Origin: a virus
Virus record (IMG/VR): IMGVR_UViG_3300042691_020078
Coordinates: 1 to 24,240 of that record
Strand: one strand, 5' to 3'
DNA length: 24,240 bases
Shown: positions 1-7,093 of the stretch, in pieces
How the letters are laid out: each line of letters begins with the position of its first letter
How positions within the stretch are numbered: the first letter of the stretch is position 1
Made by a program: the position numbers and the translations under genes
Notes under the pieces: generated by a model
Databases searched by the model: none
What the model was told of the DNA's origin: nothing
What the model saw: only the letters and a program-made list of their open reading frames with translations

Positions 1-412
1 CGCATGACAGCAGATCGGGGAAGTCGATGAAGCTGTCGGTGATCGTGACCCACTGGCCGTTGATAAATTCCTGCGTTTTCTTGTCGCTGCCTTCGCCTTT
101 TAGGCCGAAAAAGTTATTACGGCCGGAGACAAGTTTTCCGTAATTTGACTCCAGTGCCCACTGCGCAGCGACGAGTTCAGGAAATTTTGCGCCAGCAACT
201 CGGGCCGCTTCAAGGATACCTTCCCAGCTATTGGGGAAGTTAGTTTGTTTACCTGCGACGCTCCAGGTTTTGAACCAGCCTTGGTCGCGGCCCAAGATAT
301 GCGGGTTGGCCTTATTGATGGCTTGCTCCAGCTCGGTGATTGCCGCCATCTGGTGGGGCAACGCTTTGTAGAACCGGAATAGGTCGTTAAGGCGGATCTT
401 GTTGGTTGCCAT
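1..412 (-). CDS. Endolysin, glucosaminidase (GH73/FlgJ-like) type, partial
   Basis: Peptidoglycan hydrolase expected to cut the host wall glycan at the end of infection. 137 codons are visible and the 3' end is cut by the window edge. Residues 1-60 form an N-terminal extension (LFRFYKALPHQMAAITELEQ, then WFKTW) that I recall from cyanophage lysins. The glucosaminidase domain starts near residue 62 and has the typical block AAQWALESNYGK, with E88 as the probable catalytic acid, followed by SGRNNFFGLKG and QEFINGQW. These blocks are characteristic of mannosyl-glycoprotein endo-beta-N-acetylglucosaminidase domains. The ATG is preceded by AGAGGG with 7-base spacing, a good ribosome binding site. 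The gene lies 19 bases after a small membrane protein, as expected for a lysis cassette. The bond cleaved (glucosaminidase or muramidase) cannot be settled from sequence. Confidence 0.88.
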   Translation of the reverse strand, partial: MATNKIRLNDLFRFYKALPHQMAAITELEQAINKANPHILGRDQGWFKTWSVAGKQTNFPNSWEGILEAARVAGAKFPELVAAQWALESNYGKLVSGRNNFFGLKGEGSDKKTQEFINGQWVTITDSFIDFPDLLSC

Positions 413-431
413 CACAAGGCCCTCTTTAGTT

Positions 432-575
432 TTAGCGGCGACGCTTGGGAAAAGCCATTTTTAGAGCTTGCAGTCCCAGCTGGATCCAGCTGTTGGACTT
501 GAGCTTGCTCATGCCGATGATTTCGGAGCCGGCGGCGACGATGATCGCAATGATTGCTAGTTGCTGGTCGGTCAT
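432..575 (-). CDS. Small membrane protein, holin candidate (47 aa)
   Basis: A 47-residue protein with a hydrophobic N-terminal half (residues 5-21, LAIIAIIVAAGSEIIGM), then SKLKSNSWIQLGLQALK and a basic end FPKRRR. One membrane-spanning segment is likely, with the basic tail in the cytoplasm. The segment EIIGMSKLKSNS followed by a QLxLQ stretch matches, from memory, a small protein common in cyanophages and usually annotated as hypothetical. It stands directly before the endolysin (19-base gap), so a role in lysis (holin or antiholin) is a reasonable inference but unproven. The start ATG at 573-575 sits beside a 16-base palindrome (577-592) and lacks a clear ribosome binding site. Confidence 0.72.
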   Translation of the reverse strand: MTDQQLAIIAIIVAAGSEIIGMSKLKSNSWIQLGLQALKMAFPKRRR

Positions 576-673
576 AAAAAGCTAGAGCTTTTCTTGAGTT
601 TAGCTGTACTAGAGAAGAGCGCCAGTGCACGTAATAGTTTCTACCGCTACATTCTGTGGAGCCACTGCTGGGT

Positions 674-991
674 ATGGACCATCGCATTGAAGATGGCGAA
701 TACTTAAACAAAAAAGAAGCAAAGGCGCGATTTAGGCAATCAATTCTTAAACACTGGCACAACAAGTGCGCCTACTGTGCTGCGGATTTGGGGCGTTCTG
801 CCACACTCGATCACGTACATCCCAAAATTCGGGGAGGACATACGCACCAGCAAAACTTGGTGGCTTGCTGCTTTGGGTGCAATATCTCAAAGTCGGCGGA
901 GGACTGGATTGAGTGGTACAGAAACCAGTCGTTTTGGGAGCCGCATCGGGAGGATGCGATTGTGCAGTGGATTACTGGGGGTCTGCTTTAG
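674..991 (+). CDS. HNH endonuclease, free-standing
   Basis: A 105-aa HNH nuclease and the only plus-strand gene in the window. The zinc-binding HNH core is complete: KCAYCAADLG (first CxxC), SATLDHVHPKIRGG (the DH of the active site), HQQNLVACCFGCNISK (second CxxC followed by N). The N-terminus MDHRIEDGEYLNKKEAKARF and the end EWYRNQSFW fit a family of small HNH proteins I recall from cyanophages, which includes the F-CphI-type homing nuclease. I chose the ATG at 674 because the family begins with M-D-x-x-IEDGEY; an in-frame GTG at 656 would add MEPLLG. The 3' end overlaps the convergent 60-aa gene by 20 bases. It probably acts as a mobile homing nuclease, but a packaging role is also possible for phage HNH proteins. 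Confidence 0.85.
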   Translation: MDHRIEDGEYLNKKEAKARFRQSILKHWHNKCAYCAADLGRSATLDHVHPKIRGGHTHQQNLVACCFGCNISKSAEDWIEWYRNQSFWEPHREDAIVQWITGGLL

Positions 992-1154
992 GGTCCCAGC
1001 CCATACCCTCTAAGTACAGCATTGCGATGTAGTGATCTTCGGCGTAACGGCAGATGCTGCCTTTGCAGGCGCGGTAATACAGCTCGCCCCGTTCGTTTTC
1101 CAGTTGGTCCAGGCTGTAACCGTTGCCGTAGTCGGTTGTGTGGATGACGCTCAT
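972..1154 (-). CDS. Hypothetical protein (60 aa)
   Basis: A 60-residue soluble protein beginning MSVIHTTDYGNGYSLDQLEN and containing two cysteines (ACKGSICRY). I do not recognise a named domain. Its ATG overlaps the stop of the preceding holin-like gene in an ATGA arrangement, so it is translated with it, and that coupling is the main support for it being real. The last 20 bases overlap the end of the plus-strand HNH gene. The D/E/Y-rich composition and the GYSLDQLENERGELYYRA block look like a small folded domain, not a membrane protein. Confidence 0.65.
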   Translation of the reverse strand: MSVIHTTDYGNGYSLDQLENERGELYYRACKGSICRYAEDHYIAMLYLEGMGWDPKADPQ

Positions 1155-1402
1155 TTTTTTGTGCCGACAGTCATTTCAATGTGGCGGACTCTAGTTTCGA
1201 GGTCGCTAAGCCTTTCTTTTGAGTCGTTCTTGAGTTCTTGGATGTCGGCGGCGACAGTGCTAACAGACTGATCCAGCTTGGCGACTTGTACAAAAAGGCC
1301 GGCCAAACCCACGACCGCTGCGGTCAAAAGGGCTGGCACGGCTTGGTTAAATGGGTTGGGGTGTTCAGGCGCTGCGGCGTAAACCTCTTCGTGGTTGTCC
1401 AT
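1151..1402 (-). CDS. Holin-like protein with one membrane span and coiled coil (83 aa)
   Basis: The N-terminus is short and polar (MDNHEEVYAAAPEHPNPFNQ). One hydrophobic segment at about residues 20-41 (AVPALLTAAVVGLAGLFVQV) follows, then a heptad-like region (LDQSVSTVAADIQELKNDSK, ERLSDLETRVRHIEM). Small size, a single membrane span and a position in the lysis region fit a holin or a spanin-like protein. The coiled-coil tail with the block KERLSDLETRVRHIE is one I recall from small phage membrane proteins. No lipobox is seen, so an o-spanin is unlikely. Its stop overlaps the start of the 60-aa gene (ATGA). No strong ribosome binding site precedes it. Confidence 0.72.
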   Translation of the reverse strand: MDNHEEVYAAAPEHPNPFNQAVPALLTAAVVGLAGLFVQVAKLDQSVSTVAADIQELKNDSKERLSDLETRVRHIEMTVGTKK

Positions 1403-1441
1403 TGCGAGGCATACTGCCGACCTTTTTTACAGGTTAGCGGC

Positions 1442-1582
1442 TTAGTCCTTTGACTTTTTGGTCTTGCGGCGTACAACGAGTTTGCCGTCTTTCTCGCGGA
1501 CACTCATGCCTGCGTTTTCGGTCTGACGTTTAAGGGCTGCGTACTTTTGCGTAGCCGTCATCTTTTTGGGTTTGTTAGCCAT
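1442..1582 (-). CDS. Small basic protein (46 aa)
   Basis: A 46-residue, very Lys/Arg-rich protein: MANKPKKMTATQKYAALKRQ, then TENAGMSVREKDGKLVVRRK and KKSKD. Its ATG overlaps the stop of the preceding 45-aa gene (TGATG), and this coupling supports it as a real gene. The predicted form is a short helix followed by a beta hairpin, with a strongly positive charge, so nucleic-acid binding or a minor virion role is conceivable. I recognise no named family. Confidence 0.62.
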   Translation of the reverse strand: MANKPKKMTATQKYAALKRQTENAGMSVREKDGKLVVRRKTKKSKD

Positions 1583-1719
1583 CAGCCCTTACCTTGACCT
1601 TTCAGTAACTTACGGGTACCACGCGGTCTGCTGTGCTGACCGTTGCCTTGTTTTGTGCGTTTCGGGCGGCCGGCTTTGTGGTCGACACGTCCCAAGGCAG
1701 TTTTACTTTTTACAGCCAT
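1582..1719 (-). CDS. Small basic phage protein (45 aa)
   Basis: A 45-residue protein of strongly basic composition: MAVKSKTALGRVDHKAGRPK, RTKQGNGQHSRPRGTRKL and KGQGKG. The sequence GRPKxTKxGNG followed by a Ser/Arg stretch and a KGQGK end resembles tiny proteins that I recall as recurring in cyanophages and related marine phages, always of unknown function. The start overlaps the stop of the fibre chaperone (TAATG) and the stop overlaps the next start (TGATG), so the three are one translation unit. Composition suggests RNA or DNA binding; nothing more can be said. Confidence 0.68.
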   Translation of the reverse strand: MAVKSKTALGRVDHKAGRPKRTKQGNGQHSRPRGTRKLLKGQGKG

Positions 1720-2210
1720 TACTCGTTACCCACTGGAGTGTCGGCGACAGGAGCAGGATCCTGCGATGGCCACACGGGGTAGTCCGCACCAGTGATGTAA
1801 GCGGCGAGTTCGTCGGTTGTGGTGGTGGCCTCGATGGCAGTGATCTTGTCGCCAGTAGCTAGGCGAATATCTTCACGCCAAGTTTTGATGGCGGGATCAG
1901 CTTCGACGCCGTTATCTGCTTGGCGGATGATCATCCAGTCCGTTGGCTGCAGCAACGTACCAGCGGTGGTACGTGTCTGCTGCGACCACTGTTCAACCAG
2001 TTGAGCGTGATCTTTAGGGATCAGATTTCCTTCGGCGTCATAGCCCCAGTAGAAGCGCTGATCGTATGGCTGGGGGTCCGGCTCTTCGGTGATGCCGATG
2101 GCGCTGCGCTCTTCGGGTGTTGCAAGACGCAGCCAGTTGGCGGGGTACTGGATGCCGTCATGGGTGAAGGCCACATCCGGGGATAGTGGCTTGCCGTCAA
2201 GAATGAACAT
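1719..2210 (-). CDS. Tail fibre assembly chaperone-like protein
   Basis: A 163-aa protein. The N-terminal part (FILDGKPLSPDVAFTHDGIQ, YPANWLRLATPEERSAIGI) is the type that introduces fibre-assembly proteins, where a conserved motif leads into an ATPEE-RxAIGI helix. The C-terminal half has LLQPTDWMIIRQADNG followed by TWREDIRLAT, which matches the T-D-W-hhh-R ... R-x-x-L/I-R signature of phage tail fibre assembly chaperones (DUF4376/Tfa-like). It lies straight after the large receptor-binding protein (20-base gap), where such chaperones are normally encoded. The inferred role is folding or tip attachment of the 795-aa fibre. The C-terminus is Pro/Ala-rich and probably disordered. Confidence 0.75.
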   Translation of the reverse strand: MFILDGKPLSPDVAFTHDGIQYPANWLRLATPEERSAIGITEEPDPQPYDQRFYWGYDAEGNLIPKDHAQLVEQWSQQTRTTAGTLLQPTDWMIIRQADNGVEADPAIKTWREDIRLATGDKITAIEATTTTDELAAYITGADYPVWPSQDPAPVADTPVGNE

Positions 2211-2230
2211 GGCTCGCTAATGGGTAGGGG

Positions 2231-4618
2231 TTACCTGGCACGAGCCAGGGCAAAGGGCGCTTCCGCAAAACACGCATACACATAGGTGCCTCCAGAAGCG
2301 TTATGCCAAGCGCCTGTATTGCGGTGCTTGAACCCATTGGAGGTAAAGTCAAGCCAATCAAAAGCTCCGGCGCTGTCTTCTGCACCAGCGGATTCGGCTA
2401 GCAGATAAGGACTTACGACATTGGTTGAATCCCTTGCAGCATCTAGCATTAACCACGAGCCTGTTGTGTCTGTGCGTTTGATCATCACCCACCTCGGCCT
2501 GAACCCGGTATAAACAAACGGACCATCTGCGCTGCCGTTGCCGGTGTAGGAACCGAAGGCGCTATAGCCCGCTACTGGGGCGAAGCAGTAGGCAACTATT
2601 TTCTTGGTGCTTTCATTGTTGTTTGTGTTCGCGCCTCCAATCGTGAAAACAGAAGATGTAGGCTCAGTGTCGTTCCAAGGGCCAGAGGCTACAGCAAAAG
2701 CCCCAGTTGTGTTAAACCATGCGTATTCAGTGGCGCCACGAGAAGCGTGATACACAATCCAATTAAGCACAGAGTCCCTATTCTTGATAATGATCAACGA
2801 AGGTTTCACAAGACCGTGGCCCACAGTTCCTGTAACACCCGTTCCTGTATAAGTAACAATCGAGAACCCCGCACTGGCGTTAGCCCGCACCTGCGAGCTG
2901 ATGGTGCCAGAGGTGTTGGTGACTGTTGTGGAGCCGGCGTCAAACACCCAGCCTGCATAGGTCGCAGCGTTTGTGTTGACTTTTGCCAGCGTGCCAAGAC
3001 TAAAACCGTCGCTGTTAAATGCCGTCAAGCCCTGTGTTTGCGTCGTTTCGGCGGCAGTGCTGTTGCTGACAAGATCAAGCGTTGCACCACGCACTGAGTC
3101 ATAGAGCGCGTGGTCTGTTGCACCAGAGCGCCCTTTGATCCACACCAAGTCAGGGTTGAAGCCAAGCCCTGTGATGCTGCGTGCGGAGCCGTTGCCCGTC
3201 CACAGTGCCACATCCATCACGCTGCTGGGCTTGGTGATGGTGGGGGCAGGCAGGTTCTGTGTGCAGAGCGCCTTGAAGCCCGCTGGTGGTGTAAAGGCCC
3301 AGGGGCGTTGGCCGAAGTTGGTTGGATAAACTCCTGCTAAAACATTAGTGCCCATACTGGGCATAACCGTTATCCCTGGAGTAAATACAACATGATTCGC
3401 AGTACGCAACACCCCATCAACGTAAATCTTAAATGTTCCATTGTCGGCATCTAATGCACAGCCGATTACGGAGCCGTTGCTGATTGCGCCTATTTGGGTG
3501 GTTCCGTTCGCAGTACTGAAAGGTGCTAATGCGAAAACAGTCCCGGAAACTTGATTGATACCGCAGCTACCAGTTCCAGTTCCGCCTGTAAATGTGGCGG
3601 TTGGAGTAATACTAGGAAGACAAAGCCCCGTGCATTGATTGGCTGTATCGGTCTTTGTTACTTCCCAGTACCATTTACCGCTAGAAACACCTATGGTTCC
3701 CTTTGCGAATCCGGCATTTGACTGCGAAAAATCAAGGTTGCCATTAGCTAGTGCAACGTCAGTATATTTGTCTAACGGGTTCCAAGTGCAATAGTTCCCT
3801 CTCACCTCCCCGCCAGCGCCTGTGTCGGTGCCGTAGTTGGTGGGTGAATCCGTCAGGCTGTCGTTGCCAGCACCAGCGGTGACGCTGAGGTTGTTTGGCG
3901 TCCAGTTGTTGCCGTTGCCGCTGGTGTCTTTACCCAGCGTGGTGGCGGTGGCTGCGCTGTTATCCGCAAACTTGAGTTGAAAGCCGTTGGTGCCGTAGGT
4001 GCCGCTGTATGCCTTGGGCTGCCAGACGCCATTGATGTCCGTCTCCCCAAAGCTGCTGGGGGTCAGGGCTTGGCCGTCGATGAAGTGGATGTCCGCTAGG
4101 TACAAGCTCGCGTATGTTCCAGATATGCCGCCAATAGCGTGACCATAAATATCATTGATTAGCGGCTCTTGATTTTGCGCAGGATAGCTAGAGCCCCCAG
4201 TCGGCGACAAGGCTACACCGTTGAAATACACTTTCAAACGGTCACTGGCGGTGGCTTGCGCGGTATCAAGAGCAACTGTGATGTGACACCATGCAGAAGC
4301 ATCCCTAAATACAGCGATGGATTGCCAGGTAAAACTCGTAACCCAAGTATTGTCGATGTATAGATTGTTAATATAAAATCCTATCCTTGTTTTGTTAGTG
4401 CTAGGAGATGATTCAAGTATTGTATAAAAGTTAGTATCAACCGCCGTTCGCTTTACCCAAAAAGAAAGAGTCCATTTTTTCTTATTCCCTGCAGACGCAA
4501 ATGTTTTTGTAAGACTAGCCGAATCCGCTGAGTTGAACCGCAGGCTGCGTTCAATTTTGTAGGCAGCTCCTGCTGCACCACCAAGCAGGAGCGGGTTGCC
4601 GGCACCAGGAATCGACAT
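2231..4618 (-). CDS. Receptor-binding tail fibre: LamG + SPRY + three C-terminal repeats
   Basis: A 795-aa distal fibre or tip protein. Residues about 20-225 look like a concanavalin/LamG jelly roll (SLRFNSADSASLTKTF, KWTLSFWVKRT, LKVYFNGVAL, LYLADIHFIDGQAL). Residues about 310-450 look like a SPRY domain (SSGKWYWEVTK, FKIYVDGVLR, NFGQRPWAFTPPAGFKAL). Residues about 465-790 hold three diverged repeats of roughly 100 residues sharing a GF-x-P-hhh-IK-x-R block, with a final TYVYACFAEAPF; I associate this with the DUF7483 type of phage C-terminus. Such lectin-like modules bind sugars, so host-surface recognition is the likely job. It starts one base after the stop of the 528-aa fibre and is followed by a fibre chaperone. 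A six-pair hairpin (2234-2249) overlaps its last codons. Confidence 0.82.
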   Translation of the reverse strand: MSIPGAGNPLLLGGAAGAAYKIERSLRFNSADSASLTKTFASAGNKKKWTLSFWVKRTAVDTNFYTILESSPSTNKTRIGFYINNLYIDNTWVTSFTWQSIAVFRDASAWCHITVALDTAQATASDRLKVYFNGVALSPTGGSSYPAQNQEPLINDIYGHAIGGISGTYASLYLADIHFIDGQALTPSSFGETDINGVWQPKAYSGTYGTNGFQLKFADNSAATATTLGKDTSGNGNNWTPNNLSVTAGAGNDSLTDSPTNYGTDTGAGGEVRGNYCTWNPLDKYTDVALANGNLDFSQSNAGFAKGTIGVSSGKWYWEVTKTDTANQCTGLCLPSITPTATFTGGTGTGSCGINQVSGTVFALAPFSTANGTTQIGAISNGSVIGCALDADNGTFKIYVDGVLRTANHVVFTPGITVMPSMGTNVLAGVYPTNFGQRPWAFTPPAGFKALCTQNLPAPTITKPSSVMDVALWTGNGSARSITGLGFNPDLVWIKGRSGATDHALYDSVRGATLDLVSNSTAAETTQTQGLTAFNSDGFSLGTLAKVNTNAATYAGWVFDAGSTTVTNTSGTISSQVRANASAGFSIVTYTGTGVTGTVGHGLVKPSLIIIKNRDSVLNWIVYHASRGATEYAWFNTTGAFAVASGPWNDTEPTSSVFTIGGANTNNNESTKKIVAYCFAPVAGYSAFGSYTGNGSADGPFVYTGFRPRWVMIKRTDTTGSWLMLDAARDSTNVVSPYLLAESAGAEDSAGAFDWLDFTSNGFKHRNTGAWHNASGGTYVYACFAEAPFALARAR

Positions 4619-4619
4619 A

Positions 4620-6206
4620 TCAGCTCAGGTTGGTGATCAGTTGGGCGGTGATTTGCGTGGCCGACTGGACTGCGTAAACCAGGCAATCCCGTGCATTAGC
4701 CGTTGTGGTTAATGTCGGCGCGGTGCCGCCGGTGAAGTCCCAGTAGCTGCCGTAAGCGAGCGTGCGGGAGCCGGTGCCGTCTTGCGTAATCCAGATGCAG
4801 CCGGACTGCCCAGCAACCAAGTTGGTTGGATTGGCGAGAGTGCGGTTACCGCCGAGAGTCACGCTGTAGTTGTTGCTGTCGCTGAAATCTGGCGTGATCG
4901 TAGCCCCATCAGTAAGAGCTGTAATCTCGCCGCGTTGTCCGGCAGTCCATGTCTGTGCAGTGCTGAGGCTTGCACCTGCAGCTGGAGTGGTCCAGCTAAG
5001 TGTTCCAGCGCCGTCAGTGCTTAGAACTTGAGAGGCAGTGCCGTCAGCGTTGGGTAGTGTCCAAGTGACGTTGCTTGCAACGGTGGAGGGTGCTTGGAAA
5101 GCGACCCAGTTGCCGCCATGCCCGGTAGCTTCCCCGAAACGCAGATCTGACTGGTTATCCAGCAATAGATCGCCTGTGAGTGTGCCCCCTGATGTGGCAA
5201 GCAACCCAGAGGCAGCCACTGTGACAGTGCCGTCACCGTTAGTGACGCTGATGTTTGCGCCAGCAGTGAGGGTAGTTTTTGCCAGAGTGCCGTCGGTCTT
5301 GCCGATCAGCAGTTGACCATTCGTATAGGTGGTCTGGCCGGTGCCGCCGTCTGCAACACCAAGTGTTCCGGTGATGCTGCTGGCGCCAAGGTCAACAGCC
5401 AGTGCATTGGTCTCGGTAACAAGACCGCCGTTCGCCTTAAGACTCAGCGAAATATCAGGGGCTGTACCACCGGAACTTGCAATCGGGGCGGTGCCGGTGA
5501 CCCCGGTAACTGTTCCACCAGATCCAGCGGCTGCAATGGTGATCGAGCCGTTGCCGTTGGTGATCGTGACGCCGGCTCCAGCAGTCAGGGTCGCTTTAGT
5601 CAGCGTGTTACCTGTGCTGTTACCAATCAGCAGCTGACCGTCGGTATAGCTGGTTTGACCAGTTCCGCCCTTGTTGACGGCAATGGTCGAAGCACTCCAG
5701 GTGCCTGTGGTGACGGTGCCGAGGCTGGTGAGGCTGGAGCTGGTGACGCCGCTGCCAAGTGTTGTGCTACTTAAGACTTGGCTGCCGTTAATGTAATAGC
5801 TTTTGCCGCTGGCGAGGTCGACATGCTCACTGCTGGTCCACGCATCTGTGGCGTTGACCCAGTTAAGTGTCTTGTTGGTCGCACCACGCAGAGTTATGCC
5901 GCCACCGTCAGCAGTTACATCGGTGGGGGTGGCGACTGCGCCAAGCTCGATATTTTTGTCGTCGACTACGACTGTTGTGCTTTCAATCGTTGTGCTGGTG
6001 CCGTTGACCGTGAGGTCGCCATTGATGACAACGTCATCGCCAAAGGTGACGGGGCCAGCGTTTAGTCGGGCGCCAGCCTTGACTAGGTCGGCGGCGGTGA
6101 TCTTTTTGGTCTCGGTTGCCGAAATATCCGCAACAGCCAAAACGTCGGCGGATACAACGTCCGCTTCCGCTATGGCTGCCAGCTGACTGATCTTGAGATT
6201 GGCCAT
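4620..6206 (-). CDS. Tail fibre protein with internal repeats (528 aa)
   Basis: A long Gly/Thr/Ser-rich fibre, probably a trimeric beta structure. The N-terminus MANLKISQLAAIAEADVVSA is a common anchoring start in phage fibres. Next come VNGTSTTIESTTVVVDDKNI and a block ending TSSEHVDLASGKSYYING. Two copies of a module begin GGTGQTSYTDGQLLIGN (residue 180) and GGTGQTTYTNGQLLIGK (residue 287), each followed by LTAGA-x-h-x-h-TNG-x-G. A C-terminal beta domain (residues about 415-528) ends in AQLITNLS. No lectin fold or chaperone-like peptidase is seen. It has one of the best ribosome binding sites in the window (GGAGG, 7 bases before ATG), which fixes the start. It likely forms the fibre shaft that carries the 795-aa protein. 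Confidence 0.82.
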   Translation of the reverse strand: MANLKISQLAAIAEADVVSADVLAVADISATETKKITAADLVKAGARLNAGPVTFGDDVVINGDLTVNGTSTTIESTTVVVDDKNIELGAVATPTDVTADGGGITLRGATNKTLNWVNATDAWTSSEHVDLASGKSYYINGSQVLSSTTLGSGVTSSSLTSLGTVTTGTWSASTIAVNKGGTGQTSYTDGQLLIGNSTGNTLTKATLTAGAGVTITNGNGSITIAAAGSGGTVTGVTGTAPIASSGGTAPDISLSLKANGGLVTETNALAVDLGASSITGTLGVADGGTGQTTYTNGQLLIGKTDGTLAKTTLTAGANISVTNGDGTVTVAASGLLATSGGTLTGDLLLDNQSDLRFGEATGHGGNWVAFQAPSTVASNVTWTLPNADGTASQVLSTDGAGTLSWTTPAAGASLSTAQTWTAGQRGEITALTDGATITPDFSDSNNYSVTLGGNRTLANPTNLVAGQSGCIWITQDGTGSRTLAYGSYWDFTGGTAPTLTTTANARDCLVYAVQSATQITAQLITNLS

Positions 6207-6229
6207 AGCAAAGCCTCCGTGTGTACAGT

Positions 6230-7093
6230 TTAAGCCGCTTCAAGCTCCAAGCTGCCTGAGCTTTGCTCCAACAGGATTTCGTCTTCGGACTCCTGCAGAA
6301 GTAGCGCATCGGCTACGTCGCCGTAACGGATTGCAATGAGTCCGGTGGTTGCAAACTCAATCGTGGATCGAACTGGCTCTGAAGGCTCAAAGGACATCGC
6401 CACGTTTGTGACGACGGCGTTAATTAAGTAATACAGAGATTCCGTGGGATTGCCGCTTACGCCTCCAACCGGAGCGCTGTCCGCAGTTTTTAGTACCAGG
6501 GCTGCTTTGAAGGTGCTGCCTAGTTGCTGACGCAGGATTAGCTGGTGGAAGTACATCGAATTTTCGACGTCTCCTGCACCAGCGCTGTAATCCCAGAGGC
6601 ACTCAATGCTGCCACTGCCGCTGATTAGCGTGCCTATTTGTGCGGAGTAGGCGTCACCTAGTGCAGTAACGTCTGCGGAATTTCTGTTGGTGCTAAGTGT
6701 GTACGAGAGAATTTGACCTAGGTCGCGGTAACCATCACCCAGGAGTTCAAATGTTGCTGTGTACGGACTTGCTGGATCGGCAAGTAAAAATGCTTCACCT
6801 GGATCGTTATTAATGGATTTTTTCCAAGTGTCGTACAGGCGGATTCCGCCCAAAGTATCTACGTTGACGTAGGCACTTACGGAGTTTTCTGTGTAGCCGC
6901 TAATAAAGTCAAGCGTGCTAGCGCTGGTGATAGAGATCCTGTCGCCGGTTGTGAAGACATTGGCGCCAAAATCAAGCTCCAGTCGACCGGCAGAGACATT
7001 TACCGCGTTGTCGTCGATAACCGAATCAAAGGAGCGCCCGGAAAGTCGGCGTAGTTTGATTAGCCCGCCGTTGCCGAGATAGATGCCAGACAT
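6230..7093 (-). CDS. Minor tail protein, tail-tube-like (287 aa)
   Basis: The N-terminus is MSGIYLGNGGLIKLRRLSGR. The second half contains LSYTLSTNRNSADVTALGDA, followed by SGSGSIECLWDY and, near the end, TIEFATTGLI. This order (a beta strand, a sxxxDxTxLGD motif, then GSGSxxxxxD) is the pattern of phage tail tube folds. It may therefore be a tail-tube-related tip or collar protein rather than the bulk tube, which is encoded at 13877-14623. The last 26 residues (ALLLQESEDEILLEQSS onward) form a short Leu/Glu repeat like that of the 81-aa protein at 18768. The start overlaps the stop of the 142-aa gene (TGATG). Confidence 0.62.
   Translation of the reverse strand: MSGIYLGNGGLIKLRRLSGRSFDSVIDDNAVNVSAGRLELDFGANVFTTGDRISITSASTLDFISGYTENSVSAYVNVDTLGGIRLYDTWKKSINNDPGEAFLLADPASPYTATFELLGDGYRDLGQILSYTLSTNRNSADVTALGDAYSAQIGTLISGSGSIECLWDYSAGAGDVENSMYFHQLILRQQLGSTFKAALVLKTADSAPVGGVSGNPTESLYYLINAVVTNVAMSFEPSEPVRSTIEFATTGLIAIRYGDVADALLLQESEDEILLEQSSGSLELEAA

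Noticed and set aside
577-592. Palindrome AAAAGCT-AG-AGCTTTT before the 47-aa gene
   Set aside because: It is A/T-rich with a 2-base centre, too weak for a hairpin; it could be an operator but nothing else supports this.
412-765. A 117-codon minus-strand open frame between the endolysin and HNH genes
   Set aside because: It overlaps both the HNH nuclease and the 47-aa membrane protein, which have recognisable sequences; its product looks like random codon reading.
2234-2249. Hairpin CCTGGC-ACGA-GCCAGG at the end of the 795-aa fibre gene
   Set aside because: No T tract follows on the minus strand (TAACCCC), and one arm is coding; not listed as a terminator.
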